Shown here: positions 13,101 to 24,035 of the stretch, piece by piece
Layout of the letters: the number at the start of each line of letters is the position of its first letter
Position numbering within the stretch: the stretch's first letter is position 1
NCBI GenBank assembly: GCA_903813345.2
Contig: CAIIXF020000001.1
Coordinates: 29,251,915-29,315,914 of the forward strand
Source: Owenia fusiformis
Taxonomy: Eukaryota; Annelida; Polychaeta; Sabellida; Oweniidae
Direction: 5' to 3'
DNA: 64,000 bases
Notes under the pieces: generated by a model
The model's database searches: none
What the model was told of the DNA's origin: nothing
What the model saw: the letters and a program-made list of their open reading frames with translations, nothing else
Made by a program: the position numbers and the translations under genes

Positions 13101-16100
13101 ATTTGACCTAGTTCTTGACCTTTGACCTAGATAAAAAATTGACCCAATTTCCCACCAACTAGATACTGAACCTAAACAAACTGTATTATGGTCCTTACTG
13201 GATACCTCATAGTTATTGAAAAAACTCCTAAAGAATAATAAGAATAAGAATAAGAATAAGAATAAGAAGAATACTGGCAAAAACAATAGACTCCAGATTG
13301 ACATCTGGAGTCTAATAAGAAGAAGAAGAAGAAGAAGAATAAGAAAACTGACGAGAACAATAGACTCCAGATTTTCAATCTGGAGTCTAATTATGACAAC
13401 TTCAAAACACAGGTGACTAAATGTACATTTATATGAAATCACTGTCAATATACCCATGATAGACTAATTAACTGTCTTCTGTGACATATGTTCTCTATAA
13501 CTACCTTCACAAAAAAAAATTCTACAGTTTATATGCCCGATTCCTGTCATCCTCATAATATATTTTAAGAAAAGCACCAAAAATATATATACTTTTGCTC
13601 ACTTTAAAGGGAGAATCAGATTTTGCTGCAACCAACTAAAATTGTTTTAATTTTTGAATATTTTTGGGTCTTATCATTACTTATCATGTTTATTTTCTAA
13701 AAATCTCCAAAGTGCATACTTTTTTTCAGGAAAATTGAAGATTTTTACAATAATATATTATATTTCTAAAATTATGGCTACCATTTTTATCATTAGTGGT
13801 AGGATTCGCCCAAAGTTAGGAGCAAATAACTCAGATGCGAGTAGGTAGTTAACAAATTCACCACCAGGTAGCTTGTTTAACTTAAATATTATCAGTTTTA
13901 GTGGTTCAATTTTCAGATCATCCTTATATTGTATCTAATAGCACATTAAAATATGTCCAGTACAAGAAAGGGGTCTATGGGTAATCTCCCCGAACTAGAA
14001 GTCATATTTTCAAAAAAAATTTCAAAGTTGATAAACAATTTTTAAAACAATATTTCTAGATGTACTTTTACATGTAGATTTCAAATGTGACATCATTTTG
14101 ACTGAATTTTGAATATTTAATGACTTGAATCAAGATTATTTCTCACAGAAAAATCTAAAGGTCCATGTGCAGTATGGCAAGTGATTTTAGACAGTCATAT
14201 CTTTAACCATGAATACTTTCTGGGCATAAATAGTGTTTTTTATTAAAACAATGTTTTCTTTTAAGCGAAGTACCCATGATGATAAAAATATCAATCAAAC
14301 AGTTCGAAAAATTATGAAAATTTTCAAAATGGTGATGGACCTTTTAAAACAGTTTTAACAAAGACATGTGCGCAATATATTATTGAGTAATATGTAAGTA
14401 CTGTATATATTGCTTTTTACTCATTTATTTGTGAAAGAACTGAGCTGAAGTCCGACTCGAGTCAAAATCAGAGTTGAAAACAAAAATTTTCAAACTCTTT
14501 AATCCAAACAAATGATTATTTATGTTAGAATTTCTCGTACCACCATTATTCATTAATTGGGAGAACATAACTTCACCAATCATATCAATCAAACATATCA
14601 TATCTTTTGGGAGATATTATATTTGAGAACATAAGAAGTAAGGTGGAGGTCAAATGTGCACATTGTTTACATTTTGTCAACCCCTATAATTCTGATTCTG
14701 CCTTTAATAGACATGTTGGTTAAAAGATGAAAATTATTATTTATTTTTAATAAATTTTTTCTAGTAAACTATTAAAACAGAGGACTGACACAGATTAATA
14801 TTTTTTATGTTGCCTTAACAGGAGTTTCATCTTCTGTGCCCTTCCCATCTTTACTAGAAGCTGGAGGAATAGTAAAACGTTTGATCTTGACCTTCATTCT
14901 TTCAATCAAATCATCGATCATTTGATAACCAGAATGGGTACTCTATATTTAGGTTATCAACTTTTGATAAACTTTTTTCACATAATAAGTTTGGATAAAA
15001 AACATTTCATTTGATTTTATTGAAATAATTTGATTTTGGACTATTTATTCTCTATCATAATGTATTTTATTATATCTTTTATTGACAGTTTATATCAGTA
15101 ACATGATACATAAGTCACTAAAACACTACAAACTACTACTACAACTATTCTAACTACAAATAATTATTATACAGTGTGATGCACACTATTAAACATATAC
15201 GCTTAAATTTTGAATCCATGATATATAAATTTTCCAATGTATAATTGAACATTCAAGTGTTCAGTAGCCATTAACCTTTTAAAAATATCTGGGTCATCAC
15301 AATCAAAACTTGGAAAAATTTCTTTTAATTTCGAAAACAAACATTCTCTAAGAGTTACATATTTTTTACATCTTGTGAGAAAGTGTTCTTCATCTTCAAT
15401 AGAATTACATGTTGAACATTTTCTCTCATTTAGAGGTTTAGGGGCAGGTTTACAATGCCTCCCAGTCTCAATATGCAACTGGTGTGAACTTAGTCTAAAT
15501 CTTGCAATACAATGCCTATACTTTCTATTGTCTAACTTTAAATATGATTCACATTCAAATTTAGTTTTATATTTACAATATGTTCTAAGTATAGGTGCAC
15601 ACAAAATAGCATTTTGCCAATCGGCACGATACTGTCTCATCAAAGTGCTATTTACATCCTTTAAAAATATTTTCTCATCAGGTATTTCCTGATTGTCCCA
15701 GTATTCTAACATGTCACATTTTTCCAGTATTTTAAAAACTCTGGATGCCCATGAGGGAAACCCAAGATTGTGTAACTCAAGCTCATATTTATATGTTTCA
15801 GATAATATATTACTTGGGCATAGTCTCAGGAGTCTAATCCAATATTTTAATAGTTGTATTTCAAATTTTATATACAATGGATAACGGCCTAAATCACCAT
15901 AAACTGCATGTGTTGATGTCTGAGGTTTTACACATAAAACAGATTTTAAAAACTTAAGATGGATTGTTTCAATTGTCTTCATTTGTTTATGATCTAGCCA
16001 TATCTCAGAACCATAATTTAGAATCGGCAGAATAAGTGTATCGAACAAATGCAAAGCGATACTAACCGGGATATCATTAAATTTATTGTATTGTTGTTTT

Positions 16101-19100
16101 ATCTTGAAATAGGCTTTTCTTGCTTGTTCTTTCAAATGGTTGGAATTTTTATCAAACTTGTTATTATGACTTAAGACACAACCAAGATATTTATATTCAT
16201 TGACTTGTTCAATTGTTATAAATATCCATTTTAAAATATGAACAATTTCATTATTTATTGATTTTAAAATCATAAAAATTCCATTAAAACTCTAATGGTT
16301 ACAAGATGTAGATAATTCTCCAGCAGAGGAACTGAAAAAGACTTACTCCATTGGAATTCACTTCTATTCTATACCAGATTCCTCTAAGTACACCAAGTTA
16401 GCATTCGTATTATGATTTCTTGACCACATCACATGCTAACAACAGATTGAATGCCTGTTATCTTAAAGGGTCTAGTGGGCTTGACCAAATATTCGCTTAT
16501 ACATATATGTATAGGGGAAACTTCATCTATTTTTGATATGCAGCCAATATGTTGTTTGTGCAATAAATGGAGGAAAACAGGGGTGAGATAATGGACGCAG
16601 GATGGATGACCGGTTGCTGGACTATTAAAATAGATTTACCTTTTAAAAGTGTTATGATTTTGTTAATTATAAAACAACACAAAAGGCAATGTTTTAAGAA
16701 CACAAAGCTGCATCACACTTTTATTTTACAATTTTCATGGGAATACATTTATAACCTACAGGCATAATTCTTTTTTTAAATAATTGATAAAAACATATAA
16801 AATGTTAAATGTAAAGGTCATCAAAACCTATCAAATCTTCATCATATCACCGGGAAAAGAATGTAGTGAATTGTTGATTTTTTGATGGTTTATCAACTTC
16901 TCGCGACATTTCAGAGAAGTGAATATATAGTGAAAGTGACTGGTATCTCTGGATTATACAAGGTCAAGGAGCTTTATCATATCAACATGCCACTACACAT
17001 ACACTTATGCCCAGTTGACCAATAGTTATAAACAGGTAAACAGTGCAAACCAAGTCCATCTGGCCTTTGCTCCCTTGTCTAGAGGGTCTATAGCTGATAG
17101 CACTATCGATAATATTATAGAAAATGTAAATATATATGATTAAGAGATGGTAACAGTAATACCATTGAACATAGAATAATTTATACATTCTACAGAACAA
17201 AACATGTTCTAACGACAAACAATTAATGTCGGTAGTGTATGCATTCCCAAAAATCTATGAAACTAAATATGCCAATTTCATGTAAAAATAAAATTCAGTT
17301 TTCAGGTTTAATGTTCGAGTAAAAATTAAATCAAGTTTTCAAGTTTGATATTTGCATTTTATAACTGATTTTACAAGATACGTTTGGTCTTTCCCCTTTT
17401 GCCACCTGAACTTATATATTTAATATAACCCGAATTATAATTATAAACAATAATTTCCTATTCAAGAGAAGGAAGAGTTTGAAAATTTCAAGATTGTGAA
17501 ATTTTCAATTTTTTCTGAAAATCGATTAAGTTAACAGTCACCTTAATGCAACAAGAAAAATATAAGGCATAGAAAAAATGTAACCCCCCTGCCAAGCTAT
17601 TACAAATGGTTACAAAAGCAGTGATCTCCCCAGCATTAAAGCAAGTGGGCGCAGCACCCACCAAAGATTTTGAAAATAAGCTTGCACCCACCTGAAAATC
17701 CATTTGCACCCACTTGAAAATGAAAAAAATCATGAAAATTGGCATATTTTGACCAATTTTGGTCTGAATTGTGAAAATGAGAATTTTGCACCCACTTGAG
17801 AAAAGATCACTGAAAAGTGTAACAATTTGTTATAGATGCTGAAAGCTACCTGCCAACCATCAAACCGTCAAATTAGTTGTATACTATATGGGCTTTTGGT
17901 GCAACAATATATAGTCCTTGAACTTGAATTTATAGTAAGATTCCATGGAACAAACTTTTTACCAAATTATTGTGATCGGAAGTTAGTATAACATATTGTT
18001 GTCTACTTGAACATTACATCAGGGGTAAAAATGGTGAAAGATGATTACTGGATCACCATCTGTACTAGGAGCAAAATAATGTTTCCTTGTGAATGAAAGA
18101 ACATAAAATCACAACAGCTCTCCTCTCTCTACATGTTATTCTCTAATATTAGCCAAGAATTGCAGTGAACATGTCTCTAATAATATACTGGTGGTACAGA
18201 CATGACCTTTCTAATGAGTTAATTCAGTGAGTTGGAAGGAATCAATAAAATATTCCTTGTATGAATGCTATACTGACCATTCAATGCCAATGGCTTGAAT
18301 TATTTACACCACTCTTGATAATGTTGAATGCTGAACGCACCTTTGGTCAGTATTTCATTGTATTTATAGCCTCGACTCTCTGGGGTATGTTAACACATCA
18401 TCAAAACTACTGTTCTGGACTGTGCTATACTGAACTGAACTGTCCTGTATAGTTATACAATACTGAACATAAAAACCCTTAATTTAAATCTCTATATATA
18501 GACTAATATCTTAGACATAATATGAGGCCTTATTCTGACCATGACGATCTCAAATATCTCAACCAATTTTTTTCATTTTACAAAGTTTTAGTAGAAGATC
18601 AAAACAATTCTACTCATATCTCCCTACCAATAAGAGAGAAAAATAACACATTTAGCTTTTGAAAAGTTCAAGATCTTATATCAAAATGATTGTAGTTTCG
18701 GAAAACAAGCAATTGTGTCTCTAAAACCGAGGCATGGTATCTAAGTTTGCTTGATTATGGAGCATCAGTTACTTTTTTTCAATTACTGCATACATCTCAA
18801 AATGAATGATAATCACCCAGATAGTACTCCATAATGAATTCTTGTCATTAGACATGCCCAAAAGTTTTATTTCAAATATTTCAATTGATCGTTTAGAATT
18901 AAGAACCCACATCCTCATAAACACATTCCTAAGAGCAGTGTCAGGTGTGAAATAAGGTGAATCTTCATTGAAAGTGAAACATAATATACTTCAACAACAT
19001 CCACTTTGAGATTTTAAATGATATTACTCATAAGTGACAGTTAAACGGAATGATTCAGAGAATATGAAAAGAATGTATTTATACTGACCAATCTTAAAAG

Positions 19101-22100
19101 TTAAAATATCAAAGAATATTCCATCTTTTGAAATGGTAATATTTATCGCAAATACTCTTTTTAAAAAATGGTATTAATAAAAGTCTAAATAAGGAAATGA
19201 TTTACTCTTGGTGCCCAGAGTGCTCAAAGAATGTAGAGAAAGAATACAAACTGAACATGAATGAATCAAAATCACATGATGATATAGACTAACTTCACAA
19301 TCATGTACCATATGTTGTGTAAAACCCAAAACTAAGATATAGGAGATGTTCCACTGTAATTTCAGTAACTGAAGCTCAAAGTTACAGGACATTACTGGTT
19401 GTTGGTTCTGACAGATCAACTTTGTCTGTTTCTGCTGTAATATACAAGGTTGGCATGGTAACTATTCCGGGTTGGCACGGCAACTATTCCATAGAGATAA
19501 GACAGTAATTAAAGATGAAGGGAGTGTAGAACATCTCAAATCAGCTCCAGTGCAGTCTTATTAACATTGTTCTTTGCCAGATACTCTAACAGACTAATGG
19601 AAATAACTTTACCTGGACTGCCCCATAGAATCTGACAGTGTTCATCTTCTATTATCTTCTATTATAAACTTTATACAATGACAAAACATGACAAACTGTG
19701 AAGAAATGTTGAATATAACCATACAACAATATAATAAGAATATGTTTGTTGAAGGCCCGAGAACAGATTTTTCTTTACACAAGTGATTCAAAATTGTGTT
19801 TGTAAAAACTTAACTATAGTATCTGCCTATTTCTAATAATCAAATAATGGCTAAACTATTGAAAAAATAAGATAAAAATGGCCCCAATAACGGAATTTCC
19901 TTTGTACAAGTCTGGTGGTTCAAAATCATGTCTATTATAAAACTTAAGAATGGTATCTGCCTATATGTATATAAGTATTATGATATATTTTTCTGATTGA
20001 ACCATTTTGAATATCAGAAGAAAAAAAAACACACAAAGGATGGGTATCGATACTATTTGAACACACGTTTCTCTTAAACCAGTCATCAAAAAATTCTGAA
20101 AATTTTACACATTGTCAATTTAATGGTCATCTTTTGAATGGTAACAATATAATTTGAAATAGATATATATACGTCGCTCTATATTGTTTTAAAAAATACA
20201 TCGGACACTTCTTTTGTTCTTTGTATCATATTTTCGGAATGAAATGAAACATCTATCCGAACCTCATTGGAACAAAATGACATAAACACAACGTGTTTAT
20301 GTCTCTCAATATTGTAATTATACAATGGAAAGTTTGGTTGATTTAAAAAAAGTATCTTGTTAATGAAATTAAAGGTTTATCGTAATTTTTACCTATTTCG
20401 GGGGTTTTTGTTTGAATTTTTTGAAAGATATTTGATTTCATTCTCAAGAAATGGTAAAAAGGAACAAAAAACAATTGCACTAAAAAGCAAAAAAATGTTA
20501 ACAAAAACAGCTTTATAAAATACAAATAAATAATTTTCGCATTAAATTGTTGTAAATCAGTCAACATTAAATAAAGGACCGTGTTTTTTACAGAATGTTT
20601 TCAATAATTGGTTTAAGAAAAAAACATTGTTGATTTCAATTCTCCATATCGATACCAATCCTTTGATTGGCTATTAGCCCTTACCATTTCCCCAAAATTT
20701 TTAGTCGTTCTTGAATTCCTAGATCAACAAGGGAATTTTGGGAGCAATTTTGAAATTGACTAACTTTTCCAGTGGGGAAATGATATCATGGTAAGCCAAA
20801 CCCTCTCCATCTCCATCCATCTGCGATGCAACAGAGAGAGATGATATCAGAATTGGGAAATGATTTTACTTTTCACTTATCTATGGTTTTTAAGAGTTTA
20901 GTTATACAGTTGGGGACATAAATAAATGACAGGTGGATTTGCTGAAGTGAGGATTTCCCATGTTAAAAATAAGAGAATTTACAAGAGGCCATACATCAGT
21001 GGATGAGATTATACAAAATGTAAAATATACAAATTTTAAGGGATATATATCTAGACAATATTTGAAATTATGGGCTTTCAGACCACCATAATTAGGAAAT
21101 GGTGATCGAAAATCGACCTGTCATTTATTTTTGTCCCCAACTGTACAGTTTGGTACAATTATTACGCTCAGTGCCCATGTTCATGTCATAGTGAGAAAAC
21201 AGTAACTATGAACACATCAATAGAGAGGATGTAAAAATATTATAAACAGGACAATAAAACAAATGAAGGATGGTACATCCTTACTCGAGTCTCTAGCTTA
21301 CAGCTAGACGAAACTTCATTGATTTCGTATGTACTGTGCTACACGCACCTACACGCACCTAGAACTCATTTTTAATAAATTTTATAAATATTTTTAAGAA
21401 TATTAATCATATTTAGGATGAAGCGTTGCTTGTCTGGATTTAGATATTTCAAAATTTCATTTCGGAGTTTTGACACATGGTGAAATTTTCTCGCTGTAGC
21501 TAAAAATGGCTTCCGGTTCTGGACGTGAATAACATTTGAAATTATTCTCGCTTAAAGAAATCAAATATAACAATAGATTCAGACGGGGATGTGAGCTGAT
21601 GTTCTTCAAACCTATACATAAAGGTATATTTCATATTATTATGCCATATTTACTGTGCGTGTGACACAATGATTTACAATATTTATAATACTAAGGCAGC
21701 TCAATCTTCCTCCTCAAAGCCGGAATATAGAGAAGGCTTTGGACCGAAGTAAGTACATCCAACAAAAAGTGTAATGAATGATGTGGACTAACAGAATGAT
21801 GGAAAATCTCTTTAGACTATCAAAACAATTAAGATGATGCTATGGTCCGCTGAACATGCATGTCAGTGTTTTGAAATAATGTCCTGGTAAAAATCACTGT
21901 CAATCATGTTTTCATCAACCAATGCTCATAAGAAAGAACACCTGTCAAAATCAGCCGCCATTTTGTAAATGCTTCATTTTGATTGATTCTTTTTGTTTTG
22001 GATAAATCACTGGTCAACCGCAGTAGAGTGAACACACATACTTACGTAACATGTCTAGTAATAATAAGGTATTTGGGGAAGTACCTTCATGGACTTACAA

Positions 22101-22315
22101 TAACCGGAATTACCATGATTATGTGTCATTATATAAGAGTATGTAGGTATTGTAAACCACACAAAATGGCCGGAGTGGCCGTGAATGAATAAGTAGGGTC
22201 CAGAAAGTCACTTACCATAATTATGCTGGCTTTCTTGTGCACGATACGGGTTCATACTTGGGAAGGAGGCATTCTGCTCTACCTGTTGATAATCGTAATA
22301 TCCTCCGTCAGTCAT
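1152..22315 (-). CDS. Unrecognised Tyr/Gln/Pro-rich protein, first three coding exons (3' part outside window)
   Basis: Three exons join in frame with phase-1 introns and GT/AG borders: 22216-22315 (ATG at 22315, beginning MTDGGYYDYQQ), 3086-3352 and 1152-1340. They give residues 1-185; the last exon ends at a donor in phase 1, so the gene continues left of the window. Residues 1-60 are rich in Tyr, Gln, Gly and Asp (YYDYQQ, QDQYGGQMD). An Ala-rich stretch (ALMAAAGSAGAYG) follows, then MPPTPPGSPEDP made across the exon 2/3 junction, then a charged stretch with MRRLSEKRIAQARACLG. The composition suggests a nuclear or transcription cofactor N-terminus, but I do not recognise the family and saw no zinc finger, homeobox or RNA-binding motif. 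No signal peptide or membrane segment is evident. The first intron is 18.9 kb and full of repeats. The phase consistency makes the exon chain convincing; the function is unknown. Confidence 0.8.
2482..2899. repeat. MITE-like inverted-repeat element, copy 1
   Basis: The left end (aggggaggcatcaaaag) and right end (cttttgatgcctcccct) are inverted repeats of about 60 bp. The arms continue through a shared gaaaactaaataaatctagt, and each is followed by a G-run. A diverged copy of about 380 bp lies at 48099-48477. No target-site duplication is clear for this copy. It sits in intron 2 of the left-hand gene's neighbourhood, just upstream (in sequence) of exon 2. Confidence 0.7.
3353..5552. other. Intronic, no gene seen
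   Basis: AT-rich first-intron sequence of the left-hand minus-strand gene. No exon, RNA gene or strong repeat could be supported. Confidence 0.5.
5553..5860 (+). repeat. Dispersed repeat, copy 1 (partner at 56165-56460)
   Basis: Shares an ordered series of matching blocks with 56165-56460: ggaaaaatacattcatattt, tttgtatatttca, ggacatgtcag..gcatc, tagccaaaccaaaa and caatctaagatatg. The order and orientation are the same and divergence is moderate with indels. It is probably an old transposon fragment; the terminal structure is not resolved. Confidence 0.55.
6815..7205 (+). repeat. Dispersed ~380-bp repeat, copy 1
   Basis: Aligns over its length with 53380-53720. Shared blocks include agtctagttataaactaccc, gtattacagtttagcagc, caaccaatca and gatttattgtaaactga, and both end near gctctcttttaagaa. 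A rearranged fragment lies at 51010-51170. Neither a promoter-like A/B box nor a protein frame was seen, so the class (SINE or MITE) is open. Confidence 0.6.
7206..9928. other. Intronic, no gene seen
   Basis: AT-rich intron sequence. Short open frames near 7831 and 8059 have no recognisable product or convincing splice context. I see nothing else to annotate. Confidence 0.45.
9929..11848 (+). repeat. Composite long repeat, unit 1
   Basis: The unit opens with actagattttggaaattgaa followed by the palindrome aattgaac-ga-gttcaatt. Next come a (GGATA)n-like microsatellite at about 10030-10270 and then ~135-480-bp subunits that each start near 'cgccataacttcc..ggaagtcgga'. These appear at about 10340, 10480, 10955 and 11430. 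The unit ends near tgacctttgacctagat and ttattgagaaaact. The whole arrangement recurs as unit 2. Open frames here are short, repeat themselves and match nothing, so I treat the block as non-coding. Confidence 0.8.
11849..13225 (+). repeat. Composite long repeat, unit 2
   Basis: Repeats unit 1 in order: the opening actagacttgggaaattgaa, palindrome with one extra base, the (GGATA)n tract at about 11965-12130, three 'cgccataacttc' subunits (about 12210, 12345, 12820) and the DR1-bearing end. It is about 0.5 kb shorter because one internal subunit and its spacer are absent. The sequence then passes into AATAAG and AAG microsatellite. Confidence 0.8.
13226..13389. repeat. (AATAAG)n/(AAG)n microsatellite with two perfect hairpins
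   Basis: Hairpin 1 is 13287-13314, with 11-bp perfect arms (tagactccaga/tctggagtcta) and a 6-bp loop. Hairpin 2 is 13361-13389, with 13-bp perfect arms (tagactccagatt/aatctggagtcta) and a 3-bp loop. AAG repeats separate them. The arm sequence also begins the composite units (cagactccagatc at about 9959 and 11885). Confidence 0.8.
13829..14143 (-). mobile_element. MITE-like element, truncated copy (partner at 53996-54426)
   Basis: Begins with actcagatgcgagtaggtag and shares blocks with the inverted copy at 53996-54426: caccaccaggt, ctagatgta, catgtagatttcaaat and caagattatttct. The far terminal repeat is missing, because the sequence departs right after attatttct. Confidence 0.6.
14805..19645 (-). 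CDS. Candidate two-exon microprotein, unrecognised
   Basis: A frame at 14805-14942 behind a possible acceptor (tatag at 14943-14947) ends in a stop. It has coding-like composition and includes YQMIDDLIERMKVKIKRF, TIPPASSKDGKG and EDETPVKAT. Upstream on the same strand, 19613-19645 gives ATG plus 11 codons (MNTVRFYGAVQ) before a GTAAAG donor in phase 0, which matches the phase-0 acceptor. Joined, they would encode 56 residues. The 4.7-kb intron would contain the LINE fragment. I do not recognise the protein. The second exon looks more convincing than the first; further exons may exist, or it may be a retrocopy remnant. Exon 1 of the left-hand gene cannot splice to it in frame. Confidence 0.25.
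15050..16275 (-). mobile_element. 5'-truncated non-LTR retrotransposon (LINE), C-terminal ORF2 part
   Basis: An uninterrupted minus-strand frame of 356 aa runs from 16273 to 15203. It carries features of the C-terminal part of LINE reverse-transcriptase proteins: EYKYLGCVLS near the start (the segment after the catalytic palm), LILPILNYGSEIW, and a zinc-knuckle-like C-x2-C...H-x4-C (CSTCNSIEDEEHFLTRC) near the end. The catalytic YxDD region and the endonuclease are absent, so the copy is truncated at its 5' end. Downstream of the stop are AATAAA-like signals near 15060-15090. The intact frame suggests a fairly recent insertion. A jockey- or CR1-like clade is possible but not settled by eye; no target-site duplication was found. 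Confidence 0.8.
16276..17639. other. Intronic, no gene seen
   Basis: AT-rich sequence between the LINE fragment and a small repeat. Short open frames only, none supported. Confidence 0.4.
17640..17815. repeat. Short repeat with reiterated 'gcacccac-ttgaaaat' motif
   Basis: The motif gcacccacc/t followed by tgaaaat or a variant occurs four times within about 160 bp (near 17652, 17690, 17705 and 17790). It is probably the remnant of a small transposon. Confidence 0.45.
17816..20906. other. Intronic, little seen
   Basis: Apart from the candidate 33-nt exon at 19613-19645, no gene or clear repeat was found. Confidence 0.35.
20907..21143. mobile_element. Mariner-like MITE with TA target-site duplication
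   Basis: The ends CAGTTGGGGACA...TGTCCCCAACTG are inverted repeats extending about 34 bp with very few mismatches (cagttggggaca then aaataaatgacagg). Both ends are flanked by TA. The element is 237 bp with no coding capacity. TA duplication and this length are usual for Tc1/mariner-derived MITEs. Confidence 0.85.
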
Positions 22316-23356
22316 TTTTTAGCTTGCTAACGGTTATCAAAAGAACAAAGTTAAAGTCAACTCGACTTTTCTGACCTGGTCGCATTGACACAACACTGTG
22401 TACAAACTACGCAACTGGGCGATCTCACTTTTTAAGGGGTATAAGGATGTAACTCGATTTAATTTTTGTAAAAACTAAGCGTTTTGATTTAGGACAATAT
22501 ATTGGAACTTCTGATATGTTGATTGTGATGTATCATTATTGTAAATTTATGAGATATATCCACCAGGCGATTTGTACGATTAAGCAATTTAAGTTACCAC
22601 CCTCTTTCGGCGGGCTTATCCTTGACCTACATAAGTTAGCCAATCAAATGTTATTGCTCTTGAAAACTGACCACAGTGTACAGAGTGAGCCAAATTAAAT
22701 GCTATTTTATCTTTACACGAGATATACGGGATGAATGATGAATCAATGTTTTTAAATCGAACTATGATAAACTTGTAATTTTACGATAATGAGTCAAGAA
22801 AAATTTATACAGGAATTATTTCTTTTAGTACTTGGTGAAACAGTAATGGTTTATGGCAAAATGTTTCGATCATGGGCGTTGCCAGCACAAGGCAGCAATC
22901 GAGACACTAAGACACCATGATGACACTAAACAAGTTGCCAATAACCTCGACAATATTTTACAGAATGTTCTGTTTTCAGGTAACCTCAAAGGCCGACTGA
23001 ACAACAGAAAATAGCCGTTGAAAAAGATAATATTCAGGCGTTTTTAAGGTGTAAAACGAAATTTACTCACGCGTAGTAGCCTACTGATCAGACTCAGACC
23101 ATTAGTTAAATGTTCCCCCTACTTGATTTTTCCTTTGCCGATTATCTGACTACACTCATGCTGACTCTCATGGAATTGTCTTTTTTTATTTTGAGCATAC
23201 CTTCATTGCAGTGGATACGAAATTGTCTCAAGTTACTGATCTGGGTGAGCAGTTTCGAAGTTTTTAAGAATCAGCGCGAATATGAAGAAAAATAACATTA
23301 ATACGCATTCTGCGCCCAATCTTGCTAGGGTATAACAGTCACCACTATAACGCCAT
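22316..23356. other. Region upstream of the left-hand gene; no feature resolved
   Basis: Should hold the promoter and 5' UTR of the minus-strand gene starting at 22315. No TATA box at a convincing place and no other gene were seen. Confidence 0.4.
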
Positions 23357-23571
23357 GGGCGTAGCCAGGGGGTTAGATAGAGGAAGAAAAGAGCTTTAAA
23401 ATGCATTTTTGTTTGAAGCTTCTAGCACCATTTTGAAAGAAATTGCATAAAATATAATTCAAAACGAATCTTTTGTTTTTATTTTGCTTATGCTACGATC
23501 GCACCCCCGCCTGAATGAAAACCGAAAAAATGGCGATCGCACCCCCCCCTGACTGAAAGCTGGCTACGCCC
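23357..23571. repeat. 'GGGCGTAGCC' inverted-repeat element, copy 1
   Basis: Starts gggcgtagccaggggg and ends ctggctacgccc, which is the inverted complement. It holds aagagctttaaaatgcattt and two 'gatcgcaccccc' blocks. Part of a second copy follows at 23661-23700 and an inverted copy lies at 26782-27009. Confidence 0.75.
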
Positions 23572-23660
23572 CTACATAAGAATTTGAATTATCTTTGTTT
23601 AAGCAGAAAATAAAACAAATTATGAACATACAAAGAAGCAATTTATAGAATGTAATACAT

Positions 23661-23705
23661 GGGCGTAGCCAGGGGGTGTGCTATCATGGGTGCAATCGGA
23701 GTGAT
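23661..23705. repeat. 'GGGCGTAGCC' element fragment, copy 2
   Basis: gggcgtagccagggggtgtg followed by a short stretch with gggtgcaatcgga. Only the terminal part is present. Confidence 0.55.
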
Positions 23706-24035
23706 GCATACCCCGTATTATTCAACATAATTATTTACATAGATTGTGAGGGGCCGAGGCTATATAGCATTATTGGACCCCCTCTAGAAAGAGGGGGGGG
23801 GGCAATAATCTAATCTAATTTTATTATAGTTCTATGCGAAATACGTTTTCGATTTCTCAGTGGGTTTGATTTAATTCTGATATACGAAGGAGTTAAAGAA
23901 GACAAGATGAGCTTTCCAATGATGTGCTGAATCATCCTTGCAAAAAGGTATATAGTATTTAAGCATAAATGAAGTCCTTTGAAAAAGGATGGTGGAGAAT
24001 ATGCGGCTAGCTTTTTCAAATCCTAACAAAAACTG

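Noticed and set aside
12990-13457. 155-codon minus-strand frame with Leu/Phe runs
   Set aside because: Spans the end of the composite repeat and the AATAAG/AAG microsatellite; low-complexity translation.
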